Assembly (NCBI GenBank): GCA_964467785.1
Contig: CAYXVB010000187.1
Coordinates: 1-6,982, forward strand
Direction of reading: 5' to 3'
From: CAYXVB01 sp964467785
Lineage (GTDB): Bacteria; Bdellovibrionota; UBA1018
DNA: 6,982 nt
Shown here: positions 1 through 5,664 of the stretch, piece after piece
Numbering within the stretch: position 1 is the stretch's first letter
Layout of the letters: each line of letters begins with the position of its first letter
The notes under the pieces: generated by a model
Seen by the model: the letters and a program-made list of their open reading frames with translations, nothing else
What the model was told of the DNA's origin: nothing
The model's database searches: none
Position numbers and translations under genes: made by a program

Positions 1-39
1 CTCGTCGCCCCACTGGGCGCCTACGATCACGACGTTCAT
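1..39 (-). CDS. purA: Adenylosuccinate synthetase, N-terminal 13 codons (partial)
   Basis: Only the start of the gene is in the window; it runs off the left edge. The 13 visible codons read MNVVIVGAQWGDE, the near-invariant N-terminus of adenylosuccinate synthetase, whose GAQWGDEGKGK segment forms the GTP/IMP phosphate loop. The enzyme joins IMP and aspartate using GTP in the cytoplasm, the first committed step to AMP. An AGGCGG stretch lies about 9 nt before the ATG and works as ribosome binding site. The gene starts 21 nt after the stop of the aminotransferase gene on the same strand, so the two are probably co-transcribed. The identification rests on a short but highly diagnostic motif. 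Confidence 0.9.
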   Translation of the reverse strand, partial: MNVVIVGAQWGDE

Positions 40-60
40 TTGTATGTTCCGCCTTTCGTC

Positions 61-1224
61 TCAGTTTTCCGCAAATACGTGCATTGCCGCGCCCACGCCT
101 TTGCCATACGGCACCGGGTAGCCCATTTCGTTGAGCACCAGCTCGAGCGCGGCGATCGCCGTGATGATGTCGAATTTGTCGCAGTAGCCGAAGTGCGAGA
201 GCCGGATGATCTTGCCTTCGAGCTCGTCCTGGCCGCCGATCAGCGTGACTCCATGCTGGTCGCGCAGTACTTTCAGGATCTTCTTGCCGTCGGTGATGGC
301 GGCGGGCACCTTGACCGCGGTCACCGCGTTGGACGGAGCTTTAGGCGAAAGCAGCTCGAGCCCCAGGTGCTGGACCGCGTGCCTCGTGGCGCGCGCGAGC
401 TTTTCGTGGCGGCGGTAGAGGTTTTCGAGGCCTTCCTCGCGGATCATTCGGAGAGACTCCCGAAGTCCCTGGATCAGCGAGATGGCCGGCGTCCAGGCGG
501 TCTGGTTGGTGGAGAGTCCTTTGCGTTCCTTCTTGAGATCGAAGTAGAAGTGCGGGAGATCGGCGGTTTCCGCCATCGTCCAGGCCTTGTCCGAAAGCGC
601 GATCATCGCCAGGCCCGGCGGGATCATGAGCGCCTTTTGCGAGCCCGTGATGAGGACGTCGATGCCCCATTCGTCCATCGGCAGGGGGAAAACGCCGAGC
701 GCGGTGATCGCGTCGCAGACCGAGATCATCCCCGCCTTGCGGGCGATGGCGCAGATCTCTTTCGTGGGCAATACGACGCCGGTGGACGTTTCCGAAGCTT
801 GGAAGAGAATCGCTTTAGCGCCTGGATTCGCGGCGACGGCTTGCTCGACCTGGGCCGGGCTCACGGCTTCACCAGTGGGCGTCTTGATTTCTGCGGCTTT
901 CAAGCCGTAAGCCTGCGCGATCTTGGTCCAGCGTTCGCCGAACTTGCCGCAGTTGATCGTGATGACGGTGTCGCCCTTCTTGAAGAGGTTGCACACCGCG
1001 GCGTCCATCGCGCCCGTGCCGGTGCAGGTGAGCATCAGCACGTCTTGCTGCGTCTGGAACAGGTATTTCAGATCGTTCTTCACTTCCTCGAAGATCACCT
1101 GAAACGCAGGGGTCCGATGGTGAATGATCGGTTCGGCGAATCGTGCGAGAACGTTGGGTGGGATCTGGGTCGGGCCGGGGGTGAGAAGGTGATTCTTCTT
1201 CATAGATAAGGATGCTTTTCTCAT
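61..1224 (-). CDS. Class-V PLP aminotransferase (alanine-glyoxylate / serine-pyruvate / phosphoserine-type)
   Basis: This is a cytoplasmic fold-type I PLP enzyme of the class-V family that transfers amino groups between small amino acids and keto acids. Numbering from the Met at 1203, it shows the N-terminal TPGPT motif (8-12), the HR pair (29-30), a TGTGAMDAA cofactor-phosphate loop (61-69), the PLP-pyridine Asp in VCDAITALG (D164), the Schiff-base lysine in GSQKAL (K190) and a substrate-carboxylate Arg in IIRLSHFG (R334). Three in-frame starts exist. GTG at 1242 has no clear SD. ATG at 1224 has AAGGA 8 nt upstream and is chosen (387 aa). ATG at 1203 (380 aa) matches where the family usually begins but has no SD. 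Substrate cannot be told from sequence. A purA neighbour, and the known use of such enzymes as phosphoserine aminotransferases beside serA in related bacteria, make a role in serine/glycine metabolism possible (inference). Confidence 0.92.
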   Translation of the reverse strand: MRKASLSMKKNHLLTPGPTQIPPNVLARFAEPIIHHRTPAFQVIFEEVKNDLKYLFQTQQDVLMLTCTGTGAMDAAVCNLFKKGDTVITINCGKFGERWTKIAQAYGLKAAEIKTPTGEAVSPAQVEQAVAANPGAKAILFQASETSTGVVLPTKEICAIARKAGMISVCDAITALGVFPLPMDEWGIDVLITGSQKALMIPPGLAMIALSDKAWTMAETADLPHFYFDLKKERKGLSTNQTAWTPAISLIQGLRESLRMIREEGLENLYRRHEKLARATRHAVQHLGLELLSPKAPSNAVTAVKVPAAITDGKKILKVLRDQHGVTLIGGQDELEGKIIRLSHFGYCDKFDIITAIAALELVLNEMGYPVPYGKGVGAAMHVFAEN

Positions 1225-1232
1225 GCTTCGGG

Positions 1233-1237
1233 TCCTT
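1233..1237 (-). promoter_or_regulatory. Ribosome binding site deciding the aminotransferase start
   Basis: On the minus strand AAGGA lies 8 nt before the ATG at 1224. The later ATG at 1203 has only A/T-rich and CATCC sequence in front of it. This favours the 387-residue form over the 380-residue form. Confidence 0.5.
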
Positions 1238-1464
1238 GTCACAAGGGGATACCAAGGCGCATGCGCAATGCGTTATCCTGGGCGGAGCCAGGCTTCCTGG
1301 TGGACCCAAAAAGCACCCCAAAACTGGGTCAGGACAGAAGCGACGACTGTGCATCCCGAGGCTAATCCCGCACCGGATTCCGACAAAAGTCAGCGCTAGT
1401 TCTCACGGCGCGCTCCAAGTCGTTCTTTCTTTTGCCGCTCTTAGGGCGTACACGGGGTCTATTC
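1238..1464. other. Divergent intergenic region
   Basis: This gap of about 230 nt separates the minus-strand aminotransferase from the plus-strand small-protein pair and should hold promoters for both, but I see no convincing -35/-10 pair. It contains a perfect 10-nt palindrome GCGCATGCGC at 1257-1266, a small hairpin CCAGG-CTT-CCTGG at 1288-1300, and a looser 6-bp inverted repeat GACCCA/TGGGTC at 1303-1330. The palindrome lies 33 nt upstream of the aminotransferase ATG, a possible operator position, but this is only positional inference. Short reading frames through here have no coding character. Confidence 0.4.
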
Positions 1465-1878
1465 ATGTGTTTTGCGTACAGCTTACGCCGCATTCTAGCC
1501 GTCCTCATGTTGATGGTGTTCTTTACCTCGGTGGGGGGGCATTGGTGTATCCTCCAGGGGGTTGCCTGGATCAGGATGGCCCATGAATTCGCCAAGAGAG
1601 ATACCGTCAGTCACGCGCTTCGGAAGACACTGAACGGCGAGAACCCCTGCAAGCTTTGCCACAAGATTGATGAGGGGCGCAGCAAGGCGGCGAAAACGAA
1701 TCGCGAGCTCGCCGAGGTCCGAGGCTCCCTTCTGAAGGATCCCGGGCTTGTGGCCGAGTGCCAGGATACCGTTCGCAGACCTCCCTCAGCCGTGGTGGAT
1801 CCGATGCCGGCGCCGCTTTATGAGTCGCGCAGTGACCAGCCTCCGGTGCCACCCCCTCGCGCCGGAAGTTTTTCCTGA
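1465..1878 (+). CDS. Small membrane-anchored protein with CXXCH motif, function unknown
   Basis: The protein has 137 residues from the ATG at 1465; a longer form from TTG at 1432 has no ribosome binding site. A short basic start (YSLRR) precedes one hydrophobic segment (about residues 10-23), followed by GGHWCILQGVAWIRM. This suggests a signal anchor or signal peptide that sends the rest to the periplasm. Residues 58-66 read GENPCKLCH, giving Cys62, Cys65 and His66. The C-terminus is Pro-rich and probably disordered. It resembles, from memory, small uncharacterised proteins in Verrucomicrobia and related bacteria with a GGHW/LQ..AW segment and a PCxLC motif. In those the residue after the second Cys is often not His, so the motif may be a disulfide or metal site and not a haem c site. 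It is followed 78 nt later by a secreted YtkA-like protein on the same strand, so both may serve metal or redox handling in the envelope (inference). The start has only a weak GGGG element 7 nt upstream. Confidence 0.7.
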   Translation: MCFAYSLRRILAVLMLMVFFTSVGGHWCILQGVAWIRMAHEFAKRDTVSHALRKTLNGENPCKLCHKIDEGRSKAAKTNRELAEVRGSLLKDPGLVAECQDTVRRPPSAVVDPMPAPLYESRSDQPPVPPPRAGSFS

Positions 1879-1956
1879 CTCGACCGCTGACTTGATTTGA
1901 ATACAAACTGATTTCGTCGCGCGGACACCCGTTCTCGCGGCATAAGGTGAACACAT

Positions 1957-2403
1957 ATGAAAACGTTGATGACTCTGATCGCTCTTATGGTCTCTTTCGG
2001 CTCCTCCAACGCTTTTGCGGGAAGGACCGTTACCCACCAGCACCACTGTCCGTCGTATGTCAACGACCAGGACCTCTGCATCAATTACGAGGAGTTTCCG
2101 GCTGAGGTGAAGATTGGCGAACCTTACAGCTTCATCCTCGTGTTCTATACATGGGATTCCTCTTACTCGAATGAGCGAGTCTATAAGGATCTTGAAGGCA
2201 CCTTTGATCTGTCTCTCGGCATGGGACACCATGGTCATGGATCCGCGCCTGTGAAGGTCACCAAGATCGGCACGGGCCGCTATCGGGTTGAAGACGCCGT
2301 CTTCGTCATGGACGGGATGTGGTCGATCGACCTGATGATCAAGCAGCCGGGGCATGCGCCCTACACCGCCCGCTCGCTGTTCGCCTATATCTACAAGGAC
2401 TGA
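1957..2403 (+). CDS. Secreted YtkA/FixH-like beta-domain protein
   Basis: This 148-residue protein starts with a typical Sec signal peptide (MKTLMTLIALMVSFG..), with a likely cut after SNAFA at residue 21. The mature part has a His/Cys-rich head (H27, H29, H30, C31, C41), then a YtkA/FixH-like immunoglobulin-type fold: VKIGEPYSF (51-59), LSLGMGHHGHG (86-94) and the paired strands GTGRYRVEDAVFVMDGMWSIDL (106-127). The pattern 'MxxHGHG ... G.Y.V ... M.G.W' is typical of this family, which occurs in envelope proteins linked to copper or cytochrome oxidase assembly. The MGHHGHG loop and N-terminal HQHHC could bind a metal (inference). AAGGTG lies 7 nt before the ATG. It follows the CXXCH protein by 78 nt on the same strand and converges on motB. 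Family assignment is fairly sure; specific role unknown. Confidence 0.75.
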   Translation: MKTLMTLIALMVSFGSSNAFAGRTVTHQHHCPSYVNDQDLCINYEEFPAEVKIGEPYSFILVFYTWDSSYSNERVYKDLEGTFDLSLGMGHHGHGSAPVKVTKIGTGRYRVEDAVFVMDGMWSIDLMIKQPGHAPYTARSLFAYIYKD

Positions 2404-2409
2404 GTGAGT

Positions 2410-2457
2410 ACCGCGAGGGGGGGGGGCCGTCGCTGGTCTTTCCCCCGAGCGGGCGGT
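2410..2457. terminator. Possible weak convergent terminator with G10 run
   Basis: In the 61-nt gap between two converging genes, ACCGC (2410-2414) can pair with GCGGT (2453-2457), and part of a ten-G run (2417-2426) can pair with CCCCC (2442-2446). A bulge separates the two stems and there is no T tract on either side, so this is not a standard intrinsic terminator. It could still end transcription from both sides. Confidence 0.25.
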
Positions 2458-2464
2458 CCCGGGC

Positions 2465-3229
2465 TTAATTCGCCGCCGTCGACTTGGAGAGGACGAATTC
2501 GATCATCCGCTTGGGCGGTTTGACGCCGGGCTCAGCGGCAGGGCGGCGCTGCGGAACGACCTGGATGAAGATGCGCGGCTCGTCGGCGAAGTCACGGTCG
2601 ACGAGGTACTGCTTCAAGGCCACGGCGCGGTTGTTCTGGAACTCGTAAGATCCCGTGGTGTCAGAACCCTGGGCGCCGTTGTCGAAGTCCCATTTGATCG
2701 TGAGATTGCCCTTATAGACCCGCGTGAGCCGACCCAGCTTCGGCAGGAAGCCGTTGGCTTTCTCCGTCCAGTCGGTCATTGAGCCGGACTGGAAGATCTG
2801 GTCTTCCGGTACCAGGAACCGCAACGTGTCGAGCTCGACCATCGTGTTGTCGCCGAGCACGCCTTCGAGGGCTTGCCCCTCGTCGGCGGCGTTCTGCGCG
2901 CGACTCACGCGCGAGGGTTCCTTCACAAAAGATTCGGAAACCTGGCCTTCGGCTCCCTTGAGCAGGCTCTCGCCATTGGCGGTCATGTCTCCCAGGATCT
3001 GGGTTTCCTGCGCGTCCATGTCCTTGCGCCATGCGGAGGTCGGGTTGTTGAAATACCGCTCGATCGCGGCCTTGGTCTCCTCGTCCGCGCCCATGAGCCA
3101 CATGACGAGGAAGAACGCCATCATGGCGGTCATGAAGTCGGCGAACGCCACTTTCCAGGCGCCGCCGTGGTGGCCGTGGCCGCCCTTGTAGATCTTTTTG
3201 ATGACGATTGTGGCCTTCTTTTCAGCCAT
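2465..3229 (-). CDS. motB: Flagellar stator protein MotB
   Basis: MotB forms the ion-driven flagellar stator with MotA in the inner membrane and anchors it to peptidoglycan. The 254-residue product has a basic, His/Gly-rich cytoplasmic tip (KKIYKGGHGHHGG, 11-23), one membrane helix (about 26-47) with the proton-carrying Asp31 in FADFMTAMMAFFLVMWL, and a plug-like segment around IERYFNNP (56-63). A polar linker then leads to an OmpA-like region (about 138-250). The TM sequence is the proton-type, E. coli-like form. The OmpA region is divergent: the usual GHTD is replaced by KWDFDN (179-184), while NNRA (199-202) matches the later LSxxRA. It is shorter than E. coli MotB (308 aa). GGAG lies 6 nt before the ATG, and the gene starts 19 nt after the motA stop. 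Confidence 0.95.
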   Translation of the reverse strand: MAEKKATIVIKKIYKGGHGHHGGAWKVAFADFMTAMMAFFLVMWLMGADEETKAAIERYFNNPTSAWRKDMDAQETQILGDMTANGESLLKGAEGQVSESFVKEPSRVSRAQNAADEGQALEGVLGDNTMVELDTLRFLVPEDQIFQSGSMTDWTEKANGFLPKLGRLTRVYKGNLTIKWDFDNGAQGSDTTGSYEFQNNRAVALKQYLVDRDFADEPRIFIQVVPQRRPAAEPGVKPPKRMIEFVLSKSTAAN

Positions 3230-3248
3230 GTTTCACTCCGCGGCGCGA

Positions 3249-4106
3249 TCAGGCCGCCTTGACGTTAGAGGTCGCCTTGTCGACTTCGGAGAACTCCGGA
3301 CGCACGGCCGGCGGGATGGTCCGGCGCGCGAACTCGACGCAAACTTTCGGGGAGCAATCCTTCGCGTAGGCGAGCAGGCCTTGCTTGATGACTTCGAGCA
3401 TCTTGGCCTCTTCGCCGAGATTCAGCTCCATCTTGGCGGCCAGCGGCTGCATGAATCCGTAAGAGATCAGAATCCCGAGGAAGGTGCCGACGAGGGCGGC
3501 GGCGACCGAGTGACCGATCACTTCCTTGCCCTGGGACAGCTTGCCCATGGTGATGACGACGCCCAAGACGGCGGCGACGATCCCGAGGCCTGGCATCGCG
3601 TCGCCGACTCGGGTGACCGTGGCGGGGGCCTTGTGCTCCTCCTCATGCGCGGACGCGAGGTCTTTGTCCATGAGGTCTTCGAGCGAGTAGGGGTCGAGGG
3701 GCGAGGAAACCTGGACCTTCAGGGTGTCGCAGAGGAAGTTGATCGCGTGGTGATTGCCGAGCAGGTGGGGATATTTCTTGAAGATGGTCGATTCTTCCGG
3801 TTTTTCGACGTGAGGCTCAAGAGAGAGTGGGTTAGCCTTCGCCGTTTTGGTGATCTCATAGAGGCAGAGCAAGATCTCCATGTAGGCGTCCTTGGTCGCG
3901 TGGCTCGGTTTTAGCGTGCCGAGGATCTGCCGCATCATCTCCTTGAGGAGAGGGACCGGCGAAGCGATCACCATGCCGCCGACCGCGGCTCCGCCAATGA
4001 TCAGCAATTCGATCGGCTGGAAAAGTACCATGATGTGGCCGCCTTCCAGCAGGAAGCCGCCGAACACGGTCACGACCACGATTATTGCGCCAACGATGAC
4101 GAGCAT
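3249..4106 (-). CDS. motA: Flagellar stator protein MotA
   Basis: MotA surrounds MotB in the inner membrane and turns proton flow into torque on the rotor protein FliG. The 285 residues show the four expected membrane helices (about 1-20, 30-50, 168-190, 199-222) with a large cytoplasmic loop between the second and third. The N-terminus MLVIVGAIIVVVTVFGGF and the QPIELLIIGGAAVGG stretch are typical of E. coli-like proton MotA. The conserved prolines are Pro172 in GDAMPGLGIVAAVLG and Pro221 in GFMQPLA. The loop carries LSLE with Glu97, matching the rotor-facing E98 of E. coli; the partner Arg90 position has Lys90 or a neighbour. The length is close to E. coli MotA (295). motB follows by 19 nt. 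A GAGG lies 12 nt and a GGA 7 nt before the ATG, so the ribosome binding site is modest. A FliA-like promoter candidate lies just upstream. Confidence 0.96.
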   Translation of the reverse strand: MLVIVGAIIVVVTVFGGFLLEGGHIMVLFQPIELLIIGGAAVGGMVIASPVPLLKEMMRQILGTLKPSHATKDAYMEILLCLYEITKTAKANPLSLEPHVEKPEESTIFKKYPHLLGNHHAINFLCDTLKVQVSSPLDPYSLEDLMDKDLASAHEEEHKAPATVTRVGDAMPGLGIVAAVLGVVITMGKLSQGKEVIGHSVAAALVGTFLGILISYGFMQPLAAKMELNLGEEAKMLEVIKQGLLAYAKDCSPKVCVEFARRTIPPAVRPEFSEVDKATSNVKAA

Positions 4107-4130
4107 AGGAAGATCCGTCCTCTAGGAGGC

Positions 4131-4157
4131 ATTTCGACAGAATTACGGATAAATTTA
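4131..4157 (-). promoter_or_regulatory. Candidate sigma-28 (FliA-type) promoter for motAB
   Basis: On the minus strand TAAA (4157-4154), a 15-nt spacer and GTCGAAAT (4138-4131) match the flagellar late-gene pattern TAAA-N15-GCCGATAA at 4 of 4 and 5 of 8 positions. The spacing is right, and transcription would start about 18 nt before the motA ATG at 4106. A sigma-70-like TAGAAT also lies slightly further upstream but has no good -35. The match is suggestive, not proof. Confidence 0.4.
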
Positions 4158-4203
4158 AGGGAATTCTACCGATCAGGTCTGGGCGCCAGTGCTCTGCAAG
4201 CGC

Positions 4204-5148
4204 CTAGTCGTCGAAGTTGATGCTGAGGAACTGGGCGCCCTGGCGGAATTCCTTAAAGCTCGATGTCCTAGGGCAGAAAATCGTGATTCGGGTCCGATAG
4301 TTCGGCTTGACCGCGCAGTGCAGGCTTAACCCGGCGTTGTAGATGCCCCGAAGACCCATGCCTGAGGCCGTGTTTGAGGCTCCTCGGAGGTTCATGCGGG
4401 CGTAGTGTTCGCTTAATGAATTCATGAGATTGGCTTTGCGAAGTGAACCGAACTGGTCTGTCACGGAGAGCGCTATGGAATGATCCGTGGCGGCCATATC
4501 GATTTCGACCACTTCCTTCTGTTCGAGTTTGATCGGCTTATGGCGGGGGATATGCCATTTGGAGGGCATCCCGTCTTTTACCGGCGCGTCAAAAATCGCG
4601 TTCAGCACAAGTTCGTCGACCGCTTGACTGATCAGTTGGGCGAGGCGGGCCGCGATGCCAAGCTGCTTGAGGTGCTTTTCGATCGCTAGGGCCGCGGCAA
4701 GCTTGTGGCGCGAATCCTCGATCGTCAATTTCTTGACCTTGGTGCCGTCGCCCAGGAATTCCGGCAGAGTCGGCATTTTGTTCGCTTCCAAGATGCAGTT
4801 CATCACTCCGAAGTAAAGTTCTTGGGCAGTGGCGCTCGAGTTACGGACGAAGTGATGATTGTAGATCGGCAAGGAGAGCAGCTGGGGGTATTCGTTCAGC
4901 CGGGTCTCGCAAAGTGCGATCAGTCGGTCAGCGGATACGGATTTCGCGAGAAGTTCGCGGGCATCCAGGAGATTGGCTGCGGGATCGATGTTCCAGAGTA
5001 CGATGCTCGGGCGGGCGCCGACCACGTAACTCTTGATGATCTTGAGTTCCGTGGCGGTGTTGAATTCGATGCCCGCCTTCCCAGCGAAGGCCATGCCGAG
5101 TTCGACGTCGTCCTGCAGGGATGAAATGACTGTAAGCGATCTCGCCAT
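4204..5148 (-). CDS. Pseudo-receiver / HATPase (GHKL) fusion protein
   Basis: The 314-residue soluble protein has two halves. Residues 3-122 look like a response-regulator receiver: hydrophobic strand LTVIS (4-8), then PSIVLWNIDP (47-56) where the phospho-acceptor Asp should be but Asn53 stands. The usual acidic pair after strand 1 is SerSer (9-10) and the beta-5 Lys region reads FVRNS. It is probably unable to take phosphate. Residues about 146-292 are a GHKL/HATPase_c domain: N-box QAVDELVLNAIFDAP (175-189, Glu179 and Asn183), G1-like VTDQFGSL (229-236, Asp231) and G2-like SGMGLRGIYNAG (262-272). There is no clear His phosphorylation region, so it resembles anti-sigma or serine-kinase-like ATPases more than a sensor kinase. 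It lies between a sigma-54 activator pair and motAB on the same strand. ATG 5148 is chosen because the family begins near MARSLTVIS; TTG at 5184 lies inside the predicted -35. No SD at proper distance is seen (AAGG abuts the ATG). Confidence 0.85.
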   Translation of the reverse strand: MARSLTVISSLQDDVELGMAFAGKAGIEFNTATELKIIKSYVVGARPSIVLWNIDPAANLLDARELLAKSVSADRLIALCETRLNEYPQLLSLPIYNHHFVRNSSATAQELYFGVMNCILEANKMPTLPEFLGDGTKVKKLTIEDSRHKLAAALAIEKHLKQLGIAARLAQLISQAVDELVLNAIFDAPVKDGMPSKWHIPRHKPIKLEQKEVVEIDMAATDHSIALSVTDQFGSLRKANLMNSLSEHYARMNLRGASNTASGMGLRGIYNAGLSLHCAVKPNYRTRITIFCPRTSSFKEFRQGAQFLSINFDD

Positions 5149-5156
5149 CCTTGGGA

Positions 5157-5184
5157 ATTGTACCCTGAAGGTTGAGCGGATCAA
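5157..5184 (-). promoter_or_regulatory. Sigma-70-like promoter for the HATPase gene
   Basis: On the minus strand TTGATC (5184-5179), a 16-nt spacer and TACAAT (5162-5157) match TTGACA and TATAAT at 4 of 6 and 5 of 6 positions. The start point would fall near 5150, only about 2 nt before the ATG at 5148, so the mRNA would be leaderless or nearly so. This fits the missing ribosome binding site. Confidence 0.5.
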
Positions 5185-5219
5185 AACGAATGATGCATTG
5201 AATCAGCGGGCTGGCGGAC

Positions 5220-5651
5220 TTAGTGTGCGCCCTTGGCCTTGGGCTGAACTTTGCGCTGCGCCTTTTGAATCAGAACTTCATCGATAATGGCGAGCGCTTC
5301 GTGGCGAAGGTCGTTTTCATAAATGAAGCGATAGAAGTTTTCCATGTCCGGATGATGGCGGAAGTTTTTGAAGGAGGCCGACATCTCGGAGGAGGTGCCT
5401 GCGGCGGCGAGAGCGGCGGCATTGCTGTTCTGACCTGCGGAAGCGGCCTCGGCTTGCTGCTCCTCGAGCTCATCAGGATCAATCGCGTTCTCAGCGTCTT
5501 CAGGGGCTGGGGTCGGCTCGGGTTCAGCAGCGGCCTTCGCAGCTTTGCCCTTTGGAGCGGGGCCAGATGCCGCGGCGACTTTGCCCTTGGCTGGTTTCTT
5601 CTCGGCTTTTTCGGCCTTGGCTGCGGTCTTCTTCATCGCTTTAGGTGCCAT
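5220..5651 (-). CDS. Lys/Ala-rich tailed protein, function unknown
   Basis: The 143-residue soluble protein has three parts. Residues 1-43 are a Lys/Ala/Pro tail (KKTAAKAEKAEKKPAKGK), like the disordered tails of histone H1-like bacterial proteins. Residues 44-70 are acidic (EPEPTPAPEDAENAIDPDEL). A short Ala/Ser linker leads to a compact C-terminal part, about residues 93-131, with SFKNFRHHPDMENFYRFIYE and an amphipathic helix HEALAIIDEVLIQKAQRK (117-134). I recall similar 'FRHHPDMENFYRFIYEN' proteins in Bdellovibrio-like genomes but know no function. The tail could bind nucleic acid or an acidic partner (inference). GAGG lies 5 nt before the ATG, and the gene starts 13 nt after the sigma-54 activator stop, so the two are translated from one mRNA. 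No signal peptide or membrane segment is seen. A shorter start at Met6 is possible. Confidence 0.8.
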   Translation of the reverse strand: MAPKAMKKTAAKAEKAEKKPAKGKVAAASGPAPKGKAAKAAAEPEPTPAPEDAENAIDPDELEEQQAEAASAGQNSNAAALAAAGTSSEMSASFKNFRHHPDMENFYRFIYENDLRHEALAIIDEVLIQKAQRKVQPKAKGAH

Positions 5652-5664
5652 TCTAACCTCAAAA

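Noticed and set aside
40..1209. Long open frame on the plus strand opposite the aminotransferase
   Set aside because: It is a GC-driven shadow: Arg/Asp/Glu/Val-rich composition with no recognisable motif, while the minus strand has complete PLP-enzyme motifs.
1786..2355. Minus-strand open frame across the two small plus-strand genes
   Set aside because: The plus-strand product has a clear signal peptide, ribosome binding site and YtkA-like motifs; the antisense frame has none.
3198..3914. Plus-strand open frame opposite motA
   Set aside because: It overlaps an unmistakable motA and has no family features or ribosome binding site.
5191..5205. Imperfect inverted repeat TGATGC/GAATCA upstream of the HATPase promoter
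   Set aside because: The arms are short and imperfect with no second copy in the window, so an operator call is not supported.
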